DNA of 64,000 bases from JAFDYH01 sp049840875 (GTDB taxonomy: Bacteria > Bacteroidota > Bacteroidia > Chitinophagales > Chitinophagaceae). A program made the translations under genes and the position numbers. Where the stretch lies: positions 434,001-498,000 of the forward strand of contig JASGJE010000019.1 in NCBI GenBank assembly GCA_049840875.1, written 5' to 3'. Positions 17,634 to 26,039 of this stretch are shown here, in pieces (position 1 is the stretch's first letter; each line of letters begins with the position of its first letter). Under the pieces are notes generated by a model that saw only the letters and a program-made list of their open reading frames with translations, did no database searches and was not told the DNA's origin.

Positions 17634-18401
17634 AATGAAAGAGCACCTTATCGCAAACTGGCTATAACACTAAGTATTTCATTTGTTCTCCTGTATGCGG
17701 TCATGTTTCTGAATGTTGATAGTGCAGATCCTAGGCATCTCAGCCTTCCCCGTTTTTATATGTCACTGATGATGATTGCGCCAATGGCCTTGCTGATGCT
17801 GGTGAGGATGAATAAAATGTATCCGGATAAAACCAAAAATAGGTTGATGGGTGTTTCGTCAATCAACGTATTTATTACCGCGTTAAGCTTGATGCGGATA
17901 CAATTTCCGGTAACGGACATTCAGTATATGAAATTTGAGAACCTCGAAGGCCCGGTATACTCGGTTAGTAAGAATCAAGTTGTAAGCATCCACTATCAGA
18001 ATGGAACTACCGATACCTTTAATACAGGTCCTTCTGACACAGTTGTGCCTGCTGTAACGAAAGAAAACTTTTTAACCTGGATTAAAGGACCGGGTATTGC
18101 AGGCTGTCCTGATTCAAATGATCCCGCTTCTGTCATCCATGCCAGGAACGCATTAAAATTCATCACGTCATGGAATATTGTGGATGATAAATCCAGATCA
18201 CAGGTAATACTTCGTTTTGATTTTGTTGGAATAGGGCCGGGGGATAAAAAAGGCAAAGCTATTTTTCTCGATCCCACAACAAACAACGGACTTTTCGAAA
18301 CAAGGACAGTCAATACTACTATGTCCTGTGATATGAATACCAAAATGGCTGTTATTGACAAAATTTGTAAAAATGAAATTAAGAAATTGGTAAAAGAATA
18401 A
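17634..18401 (+). pseudogene. Chimeric gene: DUF305-type membrane N-terminus joined to an unrelated C-terminal domain
   Basis: The upstream-open frame reads PYRKLAITLSISFVLLYAVMFLNVDSADPRHLSLPRFYMSLMMIAPMALLMLVRMNKMYP... MRIQFPVTDIQYMK, the membrane part of Bacteroidota DUF305 proteins. That family continues QYMKAMIPHHS; here the sequence switches to FENLEGPVYSVSKNQVVSIHYQNGTTDTF, a segment typical of another Bacteroidota family in which KxENLxGPVYxVSK precedes an N-G-T-x-D-x-F strand. About 140 further residues follow to the stop. The first ATG is at 17703, giving 232 residues; no good start exists before the natural N-terminus. The chimera may be untranslated or a new gene. Confidence 0.55.
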
Positions 18402-18875
18402 GCTGGCTCGCCCGTTGTATGTCCAAACCGAAAATCCGGATTCTTTGCCCATAACTGTTCGATTTTTTCAGTGAGTGGTTTGATTCGTTTTGGGGTCTCA
18501 TAAATGGCATATTACAGCTCGGTATTGCCGAAGGCGGGATATGCTGTCTTCTGGCAGCCGATACCGAAGGGGATTTATTTTCTATTGCCGAAGATAATAG
18601 TTGTTGCCAATTAGAATTTTGTCGCACTCATAACTGAAGATGATGAGCGAAACAACCCCTGATGCTAACAACGTTCAGCGATATTTTGGCAATACTCGTG
18701 TTGTATATCATTTATTTCTTAAAGTTTAAGTAGGTGTCAACGGAAGGGACGAAATTTTTTCCTTAAAAACCTTCGCGAGGGGTAAGCGGTACGGCATGGC
18801 TCCATACAAAAAAAGAATTCTAACTTTGCGGGCAGGTATCATCCTGTTAACCTACCAGCCGTTCCGGTTTTCCCA
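18402..18875. other. Intergenic, no gene recognised
   Basis: About 470 bp with several stops in every frame. A short Cys- and Glu-rich open stretch around 18530-18632 has no recognisable similarity. Confidence 0.4.
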
Positions 18876-19160
18876 ATGTTCATTCACAACAAATTCGAGC
18901 CATATCCGCTGCAGACCATTCTGTTTGAACTCTGGTTAAAGTATAATGGATTTCGGCCGGCTGTAATGAGTGAAAATTTTACCGAATGGACAAGAGGGAG
19001 ATACTCCCTCAACCTGCCCAGAAAAGATAAGCTTACAGGAACTGAAGTTGCACTGTTGCTTGCCAAAGGAGGACTGAACGAAAGCGAACTCCGCGCATTT
19101 TTGTTAAACCATCGTCATGAATTTGAAAGCCTTCTTTCCGGCGGCCGGGCGCGGGATTAA
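18876..19160 (+). CDS. Hypothetical small protein
   Basis: 94 residues, soluble, beginning MFIHNKFEPYPLQTILFELWLKYNGFRPAVMSENFTEWTRGRYSLNLP and ending in a probable helix (GLNESELRAFLLNHRHEFESLL). The residue mix and codon pattern look coding. No domain is recognised. It is isolated upstream of the two-component block. Confidence 0.5.
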   Translation: MFIHNKFEPYPLQTILFELWLKYNGFRPAVMSENFTEWTRGRYSLNLPRKDKLTGTEVALLLAKGGLNESELRAFLLNHRHEFESLLSGGRARD

Positions 19161-19397
19161 TGCATCGTCGTCGTAAAGATAGTGCGCTGTGCAACCAGGC
19201 CTCACAGTCTTCTTTCAACGATAATCCTTAACGGCAATTTATAACAGCCTTCCATATACGAAAATAAGATCTTAGTTCGCCAGCCCAGCACTCTACCCAC
19301 CATATCCCTCGTGAAATAGTTGTTTCTTCAGCGTGAGATTATTTCACAGTGTGACCCCTCCTGAAAAAACGTTTAAAGCCACCATTTGCTCACCAAT

Positions 19398-19673
19398 ATG
19401 TCAAAGACTGTTAAGCACGTCGCTGTGATCAGTAAGACGGCTATTCATCCATCCGGTATACCCAATCAGTTCACGCTGTTTCTGTGGATCAGTCTGCATC
19501 GCGTTTCAGGACTCGCTGTTTTGGAACCGGAGTCCGGCACGATGGAAGAACTGGAACAGAAATTCGGGTTCCCCCGGGGTGCCATTGATAATGCAACAAT
19601 TCCGGCACTCGAAAACCGCAACTGTATTTACCGTGATCTCAACGGTAAATATTATTTCGACTCGTTTATTTAA
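19398..19673 (+). CDS. Hypothetical small protein, possible winged-helix-like
   Basis: 91 residues from the ATG (MSKTVKHVAVISKT); a TTG four codons upstream is possible. It contains HRVSGLAVLEPESGTMEELEQKFGFPRGAIDNATIPALENRNCIYRDLNGKYYF, which has a helix-helix-helix-beta-hairpin feel like small winged-helix domains, but this is a guess from pattern only. It is convergent with the kinase at 19737. Confidence 0.5.
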   Translation: MSKTVKHVAVISKTAIHPSGIPNQFTLFLWISLHRVSGLAVLEPESGTMEELEQKFGFPRGAIDNATIPALENRNCIYRDLNGKYYFDSFI

Positions 19674-19736
19674 TTACTTTTCGGTTGCAGGTTACTGTTA
19701 GCTCCTGTCCCGGATTTATTCGCGGTGCAGAACAGG

Positions 19737-21173
19737 TCAACCTAGCACAGGATCCGGCAGCATGATGTTCAACGTGCATCCGTTACCGGGCGAACTAATA
19801 AGTTCCATGGTACCGGAATAAACATGCACCCTGTTGGAAATATTTTTTAACCCGATTCCTTTGGCTGTCTTTGCGGGGTCAAAGCCGGTGCCGTTATCCG
19901 TTATGGTCATATGAAGCTGATCCTTGGTAATACCGACTGTGACTTCAACCTGGGTCGCCTTGGCATACTTAATGATATTACTGAGTTGCTCCTGCACGAT
20001 CCGGTACAGGGCGAGCTCTTTGTTTTTGTCATGGATATCCCGTTCCGCATCATAACAATAGCGGATCTTTAATTGATTACCGGCATTCATATCATAAAAC
20101 ATGTTTTCGAGAGCGTCGTTCAGGCTTAAACTACCCAGTGATGGAATCGATAATGAATGGGAAAGATTTCTGATCTCGTTAAGGACGGTGCTCACATGCT
20201 GGTAGGATTGTTCCACCATTTCCTGCGACCGGCTTTTGTCAATCCTGGCTACTTCCAGGTACATTTTAACGGTAACAAGAATCTGGTTGATATTATCATG
20301 CAATTCTTTTCCGAGTTCATTTTTTTCTTTTTCCTGTCCCATAATGATCGCCTTTAAGACATCTTTCTGGCTTTCGGTTCTTTCTTCTTCCAGTTTTTCT
20401 TCCAGTAATACCTGCGCGGTGATATCCTGCATGCTGCCCGTCATCCGGTAGGGAATACCTGATTGTTTTCTGAGAATATAACCGCGGTCCATAATATACC
20501 GGTAACTGTTATCAGCACATTTAAACCGGTAGTGGTCGCTCCATGTATCGGAAAGATTGTTCAGTTGCTGATCCAGTTTCCGGGTAACCCTGTCCACATC
20601 ATCTTTATGGATAGCTGACCGTCGCCAGGCATCGTTTTTTACAATAGCGTCAGGATAACCGAAGACAGCGACCTTATCATTCCATATAATTTCTCCGCTG
20701 GTAAGATCCCAGTCCCATATCGGGTCATTGGTTGCTTTGGAGGCCATTTCGTAGCGCGTATTGCTTTCGATTAAGGCCTGCTGGTTTTGCTTTCGTTCAA
20801 GACTGTATTGAATCGATTTTTCAAGCAGCTTTTCATCAAAGTCTCCTTTCAGGATATAATCCTGAGCGCCGGCATGGATCGATTGGAGTGCGATCGTTTT
20901 GTCTTCAAGCCCCGAAAGAACAATGATTGCAGACAGTGGATAAACATGATTGATCGCAGTGAATGTTTCCATTCCCAGGCTATCCGGTAAGCGGAGATCC
21001 AGGAAGATCAGTGCGGGTTCTTCTGCATCTTTTAATAACAGTGCTTTCTCGAGCGTCATGGCATGGATTATCCTGTATTCCCGGGTAACAGCAACCAGGT
21101 GCAGGCATTCGGTAAGCAGGGTAAAGTCGCCCATGCTGTCTTCAACGATTAAAATGGTCTTTTCCCTGGTCAC
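19737..21173 (-). CDS. Hybrid receiver-PAS-histidine kinase (HisKA_3 type)
   Basis: 478 residues. Domains: N-terminal receiver (1-125; IVEDSMGDFTLL, phospho-Asp in PALIFLDLRLPDSLG, Lys in YILKGDF), PAS with PAC (~145-260; ISxxI-like WDWDLTSGEIIWNDKVAVFGYP), HisKA_3 with phospho-His in EKNELGKELHDNINQILVTVKM (~280) and HATPase_c with ITDNGTGFDP and GIGLKNISNRV. It starts at a GTG that overlaps the upstream stop (GTGA), so it is coupled to the receiver gene at 21170. This class normally signals to NarL-type regulators; one lies 2 kb upstream in the block. The same architecture recurs at 24106-25552. Confidence 0.9.
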   Translation of the reverse strand: MTREKTILIVEDSMGDFTLLTECLHLVAVTREYRIIHAMTLEKALLLKDAEEPALIFLDLRLPDSLGMETFTAINHVYPLSAIIVLSGLEDKTIALQSIHAGAQDYILKGDFDEKLLEKSIQYSLERKQNQQALIESNTRYEMASKATNDPIWDWDLTSGEIIWNDKVAVFGYPDAIVKNDAWRRSAIHKDDVDRVTRKLDQQLNNLSDTWSDHYRFKCADNSYRYIMDRGYILRKQSGIPYRMTGSMQDITAQVLLEEKLEEERTESQKDVLKAIIMGQEKEKNELGKELHDNINQILVTVKMYLEVARIDKSRSQEMVEQSYQHVSTVLNEIRNLSHSLSIPSLGSLSLNDALENMFYDMNAGNQLKIRYCYDAERDIHDKNKELALYRIVQEQLSNIIKYAKATQVEVTVGITKDQLHMTITDNGTGFDPAKTAKGIGLKNISNRVHVYSGTMELISSPGNGCTLNIMLPDPVLG

Positions 21174-21610
21174 AGGCCGGAAGGTTTTGAAGGTAATCTG
21201 ACAACCGTCAGCCAGAAATTTTCAATGGATGTGATAACCGTAAAAAACTTGTCCATGTCGACAGGCTTTACAATATAACTGTTGGCATAATTGCTGTATG
21301 ACCGGTATACATCGATATCCGAATCCGAAGTCGTGAGCATGATAACAGGAATAACTTTCAGGTGTTTGTCATTTTTTATAGTCACTAAAACTTCGGACCC
21401 GTCTATCTTCGGGAGGTTAATATCCAGTAATATGAGATCGGGTAATTCGAAATTTTCGTAGCCGTTTGTTTTGAAAAGCATATCCAACGCAACTTCTCCG
21501 TCCTTCGCGACATTGACAACGTTCAGGATCTTTGAATTCTTCAGGGCTTCTCTTGTCAGGAGGATGTCACCGGGATTATCTTCTACCAGTAGAATTTGTA
21601 TTTCTTTCAT
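21170..21610 (-). CDS. Rcp1-like single-domain response regulator
   Basis: 146 residues, receiver only: LLVEDNPGDILLTREALKN, phospho-Asp in PDLILLDINLPKIDGSEVL, IPVIMLTTSDSDIDVYRSYSN and the Lys in YIVKPVDMDKF. This is the signature of regulators partnered with PAS/GAF or phytochrome kinases. It overlaps its neighbours on both sides (ATGA upstream, GTGA downstream), so it is the middle gene of a tightly coupled triad. A near copy is at 25587-26027. Confidence 0.92.
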   Translation of the reverse strand: MKEIQILLVEDNPGDILLTREALKNSKILNVVNVAKDGEVALDMLFKTNGYENFELPDLILLDINLPKIDGSEVLVTIKNDKHLKVIPVIMLTTSDSDIDVYRSYSNYANSYIVKPVDMDKFFTVITSIENFWLTVVRLPSKPSGL

Positions 21611-23112
21611 GAAAGTGGTGGTTTTGCCTGTTTGGGAATATTGAAATAGAATGTTGAACCGAGACCCTGTATGGATGCTACATGGATAGTTCCTCCATGC
21701 AGCTCTACAATCTTTTTACAGACAGCAAGGCCAATGCCGGTCCCTTCATATTCATCTTTGCCGTGCAATTGCTCAAAAATGATAAATATCTTTTCAAAAT
21801 ATTTTTTATCAATACCGATCCCGTTATCTTTTATATAGAATTTCCAGGCGCTTACCTCATCTGTACAGCCTATTTCAATTGCAAGCGGGCGGTCACTTTT
21901 ATATTTGAGTGCGTTGCCGACCAGGTTTTGGAAAAGCTGTTCGAATTGCGAACGGTTCCCGTGTATTACAGGAAGATGATGGAGGGTAATGGTTGCTGAG
22001 GTTTCTTCAATTTTCTTACGATATACTTTCAGGACGGAAGACAGTAATTGATTGCAGTCGATGGCGACAACGGACAAAACCGCGTGATTCAGTCGTGAAA
22101 ACCGGAGCAGGTCACTGATCAGTATGCGCATTCTTTCCGCACCATCAACAGCAAAATCAATATAGGTATGCGCCGTTTCATCCAGGGAATGCTGGTATTT
22201 TCGTTCCAATAGTTTTAAGAAGCTGCTTACCATCCGCAAGGGCTCCTGCAGATCATGGCTGGCTACGTAAGCGAACTGTTCAAGTTCTTTGTTGGAGCGG
22301 ATCAGTCGATCATTTAACTGGTTCATTTTTTCTTCCGCTTCGATCCGGTCGGTAATAACTTCGGTAAACATGATCAGTCCGCCGATCGATTGATCTACCC
22401 GGTGCCAGGGATGGATTTCCCAGTGAATCCATTGTTTCGTTCCATCGGCCCGCAGAAAAAAATCACGTTCATTTTTCTCAGTCGTTCCTTGCAGGCAACG
22501 GGAATGGATGGCCATCCACTCCGGCATTGTGCGGATCTCGGGGAATATATCATAATGCAGTTTACCGGTTATATTCTTATCTGGTATTCCGTAACTTTCA
22601 TACCAGCGGTCACTGGCCAGGATATAGCGAAGGTCATTATCCAGCATAGCAATGGCGGCGGGTGAATGCTTCACAAAAAGTTGTAACAGTTCTTTCGCCT
22701 GCCGGATGATGTCCTCATCACTTTTTCGTTCGGTAATATCCTTTGTTACCTTGGTGAACCCGATCACAGTACCATTCTCATCCGGGACGGCTGTGATTAC
22801 AACAGAGGCCCAGAAACGGGTACCGTCTTTCCTTAGTCGCCAACCTTCGTCCGTTACTTTTCCGTGGATTTTTGCCTGCTCCAGGAGTGTATCAGGCAGG
22901 TGGGCATCGATATCTTCCCCCCGGTAAAATACCTTGAAATTGCATCCTCTGACTTCTTCTGCAGTATACCCTTTTATTTTTTCAGCTCCCTTATTCCAGT
23001 TTTGAATGTTCCCTTCAGTATCCAGCATGATAATAGCATAGTCTTCAACGGTATTGATCATTGCCTGGTAAAGGTTTTGTTCTTTCCATCCGATACTTCC
23101 TGTTTCCGGCAT
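21607..23112 (-). CDS. PAS-domain sensor histidine kinase
   Basis: About 501 residues from the ATG giving MPETGSIGWKEQ, chosen because an AT-rich leader precedes it; a GTG 45 codons upstream (at 23247) is possible. It has two PAS/PAC units (AMINTVEDYAIIMLDTEGNIQNWNKGAEKIKGYTAEE; then LLQLFVKHSPAAIAMLDNDLRYILASDRWYESYG), a HisKA domain with phospho-His in FAYVASHDLQEPLRMVSSFLKLL and HATPase_c with IKDNGIGIDKKYFEKIF and GTGIGLAVCKKIVELHGG. There is no membrane segment, so sensing is cytosolic. Its stop overlaps the next gene's start (ATGA). Confidence 0.88.
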   Translation of the reverse strand: MPETGSIGWKEQNLYQAMINTVEDYAIIMLDTEGNIQNWNKGAEKIKGYTAEEVRGCNFKVFYRGEDIDAHLPDTLLEQAKIHGKVTDEGWRLRKDGTRFWASVVITAVPDENGTVIGFTKVTKDITERKSDEDIIRQAKELLQLFVKHSPAAIAMLDNDLRYILASDRWYESYGIPDKNITGKLHYDIFPEIRTMPEWMAIHSRCLQGTTEKNERDFFLRADGTKQWIHWEIHPWHRVDQSIGGLIMFTEVITDRIEAEEKMNQLNDRLIRSNKELEQFAYVASHDLQEPLRMVSSFLKLLERKYQHSLDETAHTYIDFAVDGAERMRILISDLLRFSRLNHAVLSVVAIDCNQLLSSVLKVYRKKIEETSATITLHHLPVIHGNRSQFEQLFQNLVGNALKYKSDRPLAIEIGCTDEVSAWKFYIKDNGIGIDKKYFEKIFIIFEQLHGKDEYEGTGIGLAVCKKIVELHGGTIHVASIQGLGSTFYFNIPKQAKPPLS

Positions 23113-23279
23113 TGGATATTTTTTAATTAATTGGCTGAATTCATCACAGCAGGCAATCGGTTCTTCTGTCTGCGCTGCAATCCGGCGAGAAATTACACAT
23201 AAAATCATTCCTATATCCTGTCGGCGGTCATCCGCAGTGAAAATCACTTGCAGGTACTACGGGTGGCACAGCGCCAATC

Positions 23280-23918
23280 TTAAAAATACGGATCTTCAAG
23301 ATTAATGAAATTGACCAGTGCAGCCGCATTTTTAATGTTCAGTTTTTTCATGATGTTCAGCCGGTGAACTTCAACTGTTTTTTTAGCGATACCAAGCGTT
23401 TCACCGATCTGTTTGGAAGAGTTTCCTTGTTTGATAAGACGGACTATTTCCAGTTCCCGCGCAGTCAGTAAACCGAGCGACTTGCCGGTGTCGGCCAATA
23501 AAGCCTGGTTGGCGATAATATTTTTTATTTCATCACAGACATACACTTTTCCGTTCATCACTGCAATGATCGCCTTTTCGATTTCGCCAAGACTCGAGCT
23601 TTTGGTAATATATCCCCTGGCACCGAGTGCGAGCATCTTTTTGACAACAGCAGGTTGTATATGCATGGATATGCCGATTATCTTTGATTCCGCAGACGCC
23701 TTTCTCAATAAAGGAACAGCGTCGAGGCCCGATTTATCCCGAAGATTGATATCCAGTAAAATGATATCAGGCTTTACTGTTGTGGCAAGCTGCACACCCG
23801 TATCGAATTCTTCCGCTTCACCAGCGATTTCGATGTCTTTGTGATGCGCAAATAGTTTCATCATCATTTCACGGATCATCTTGTGGTCATCAATCACCAG
23901 AACGTTGATCTTATGCAT
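23280..23918 (-). CDS. NarL/FixJ-family response regulator with LuxR-type HTH
   Basis: 212 residues. The receiver domain has VIDDHKMIREMM and phospho-Asp56 in KPDIILLDINLRDKSGLD, with Lys in YITKSSSLGEI. The C-terminal LuxR helix-turn-helix is LTARELEIVRLIKQGNSSKQIGETLGIAKKTVEVHRLNIMKKL. It is the only DNA-binding output in the two-component block and sits between the two kinase triads, so it is the natural partner of their HisKA_3 kinases (inference). Confidence 0.93.
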   Translation of the reverse strand: MHKINVLVIDDHKMIREMMMKLFAHHKDIEIAGEAEEFDTGVQLATTVKPDIILLDINLRDKSGLDAVPLLRKASAESKIIGISMHIQPAVVKKMLALGARGYITKSSSLGEIEKAIIAVMNGKVYVCDEIKNIIANQALLADTGKSLGLLTARELEIVRLIKQGNSSKQIGETLGIAKKTVEVHRLNIMKKLNIKNAAALVNFINLEDPYF

Positions 23919-24105
23919 ACATTGGTTTAATTACGTTATCAGCAGTGATCCCAGATCCTTGGAGTAACCGGGGAAAAACTTTGCGGAAACAAAAAAGTTC
24001 ACAGATCGAATCAAAGTCCGGATACAGATTTTTCGTTGGTTCTGCCTTCTTTTATAGCTGCAGGCTGACCGTTAAACGGATTATCCTTCATTAACAGAAA
24101 TCCTC

Positions 24106-25552
24106 TCACATTCTTTCCTGCGCTTTTTTGACTGGTACCACAATTTCCAGCTGGCATCCTTCACCAGGGGAGGAGTGGATCGCGATCGTTCCTTTATAGA
24201 AATGCACACGGTTGGTCATATTCCTAAGACCGATCCCGGGTGATTGCTTGCCCGGGTCAAAGCCGCGACCATTATCCCGTATCGTGAGATAAATCCGGTC
24301 TTCATCCGATGCGAGTTCAACGGCCGCTTTTGAAGCATGGGCGTGTTTCAGGATATTGCTCAGTTGCTCCTGCGCCACCCTGTAAATCATCAGGCCCGTC
24401 TCTTTATCCGGGTAAAGATCAGTATAACCATCATCAATAAACGAAAAATCGATACCGGCGCTGCTGATCTTGCTGACGAGCTCTGTGAGTGCCTTTCGTA
24501 AATCACCATCATCTAACGCCGGGCCCACAAGTTTATGGGACAGGCGCCGGATTTCACCGATTGCCATGCGGATACTGTTAAGACTATCCTGGAGCGTTGA
24601 TGATACCAGGTTTTCTTTCCTTATCGCAAAATCCAGTAACAGCACGGCGGTTGCCAGCAGTTGGTTAACATTATCATGCAATTCCCGCCCGATCTCTTCC
24701 CGTTCCTTTTCCTGGGCGCGTATGACCGTTTCCGTTATAATCCTGTGTTGTTTGGCCCGTTGCTTTGCCAGTTCCTGTTCATATTCCAGTTTTTCGGTGA
24801 TATCCTGGCCAAGAATCAGCCGCACTGCAGAGTGATCAAACTCTGTATCGTGCGCGATGAGGTTGATATACATTAGGGGTCCCGTCTTTCTTTCGGTGGC
24901 GCCACACGCCGAGTTCGGCGGCGTTTTGACTTGATTCTGCCGGCTCTTTCAAAAATGGCTCCGTATCCCCCGGAAAGCGCAGACCGGAAAGATTCATATC
25001 CAGGAATTCTTTCTCAGTGTAACCATATCGTTCGATAGCTGCTTCATTTACGGCAATGATTTCCTGGGTTTCACTCGCAATCATCCACATGGGCAGCGGA
25101 TTGTGATCAAAGAGTAACCTGTATTTATGTTCTGAGTTCCGCAGTGCAGTGATCGCGTTCCTGCGCTCTTCTTCAACAGCATAACGCTCAAGCGCATTGG
25201 AGATTGCTGCCGGCAGACGTTGCAACCTGTCTTTTAAAATATAATCATCAGCTCCTTCCTGTAAGACACGGACCGCATATTCTTCTGACACAGTAGCAGT
25301 GACCAGTATAAAGGGAACAAATAATCCATGCGCCCGCACGATGCGGAGCGCTTCCTGTGAGTTAAATGATGGTAGCGAGTGATCGGATAAAACGACATCC
25401 GGCCTGAAATCGTCAAGCGCTTTGGTGAACACTTCTTTTTCATCGACCTGTAACACCTCGACATTCATGGATGCCTTACGCAGTTCACGTTGCACAAGAT
25501 CGGCATCGTCGCTGGTATCTTCGAGGTGAAGAATTTTTAATATACGGTTCAT
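24106..25552 (-). pseudogene. Receiver-PAS-HisKA_3 histidine kinase split by a frameshift
   Basis: The first part (25552 down to 24836) encodes a receiver (LHLEDTSDDADLVQRELRK, DVVLSDHSLPSFNS, YILKDRLQRLP) plus a PAS domain up to WRHRKKDGTP, then goes out of frame. The second part, from about 24873, resumes in another frame as MYINLIAHDTEFDHSAVRLILGQDIT, the end of the same PAS/PAC unit, followed by HisKA_3 (EKEREEIGRELHDNVNQLLATA) and HATPase_c (IRDNGRGFDPGKQSPGIGLRNMTNRVHFY). One extra base near 24874-24880, after CCCC, explains the break. Joined, it is about 480 residues with the same layout as the intact kinase at 19737-21173. Real split genes or a sequencing error are both possible. Confidence 0.75.
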
Positions 25553-25586
25553 ATAATTGGTATCACGATAAAAAAACTTTCTGAAA

Positions 25587-26027
25587 CTATTGGCGGGAAC
25601 GGTTCATCAGCATCCAGTATAAACCAAGTTCGCTGATGGCTTTAAAAAAAGCTGTGAATTCAACGGGCTTTACGACATAGCTGTTCACCCCAAGCTCATA
25701 ACTTTTTACAATGTCAGTCTCTTCAGCAGAGGACGTCAGCATTACTACCGGGATCGTCCGCGTTGTCTCATCCGATTTTATTGTTCGCAGCACCTCGATG
25801 CCATCTACTTTTGGCATCTTCAGATCCAGCAGGATGAGTCGCGGCGGAGCGGCGTCCTTGCCTGAATACGCGCCTTTCGAATATAAAAAATCCAGTACCT
25901 GTTGTCCGTTTTCAACCTGGACAAGTCGATTGGCTAAATTTACTTTACGCAAGGCCCTGACCGTTAATTCGGCGTCTTCCGGGTTATCTTCGGCTAAAAG
26001 GATTTCTACAATGTTGTCCGTAGTCAT
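25587..26027 (-). CDS. Rcp1-like single-domain response regulator
   Basis: 146 residues, receiver only: LLAEDNPEDAELTVRALRKVNLANRL, phospho-Asp in PRLILLDLKMPKVDGIEVLRTIK, IPVVMLTSSAEETDIVKSYELG and Lys in YVVKPVEFTAF. Same family, length and gene position (between a kinase and a receiver-PAS-kinase) as the regulator at 21170-21610. It is 12 bp from the upstream kinase and 34 bp from the downstream hybrid gene. Confidence 0.92.
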   Translation of the reverse strand: MTTDNIVEILLAEDNPEDAELTVRALRKVNLANRLVQVENGQQVLDFLYSKGAYSGKDAAPPRLILLDLKMPKVDGIEVLRTIKSDETTRTIPVVMLTSSAEETDIVKSYELGVNSYVVKPVEFTAFFKAISELGLYWMLMNRSRQ

Positions 26028-26039
26028 ATAATTTCATGG

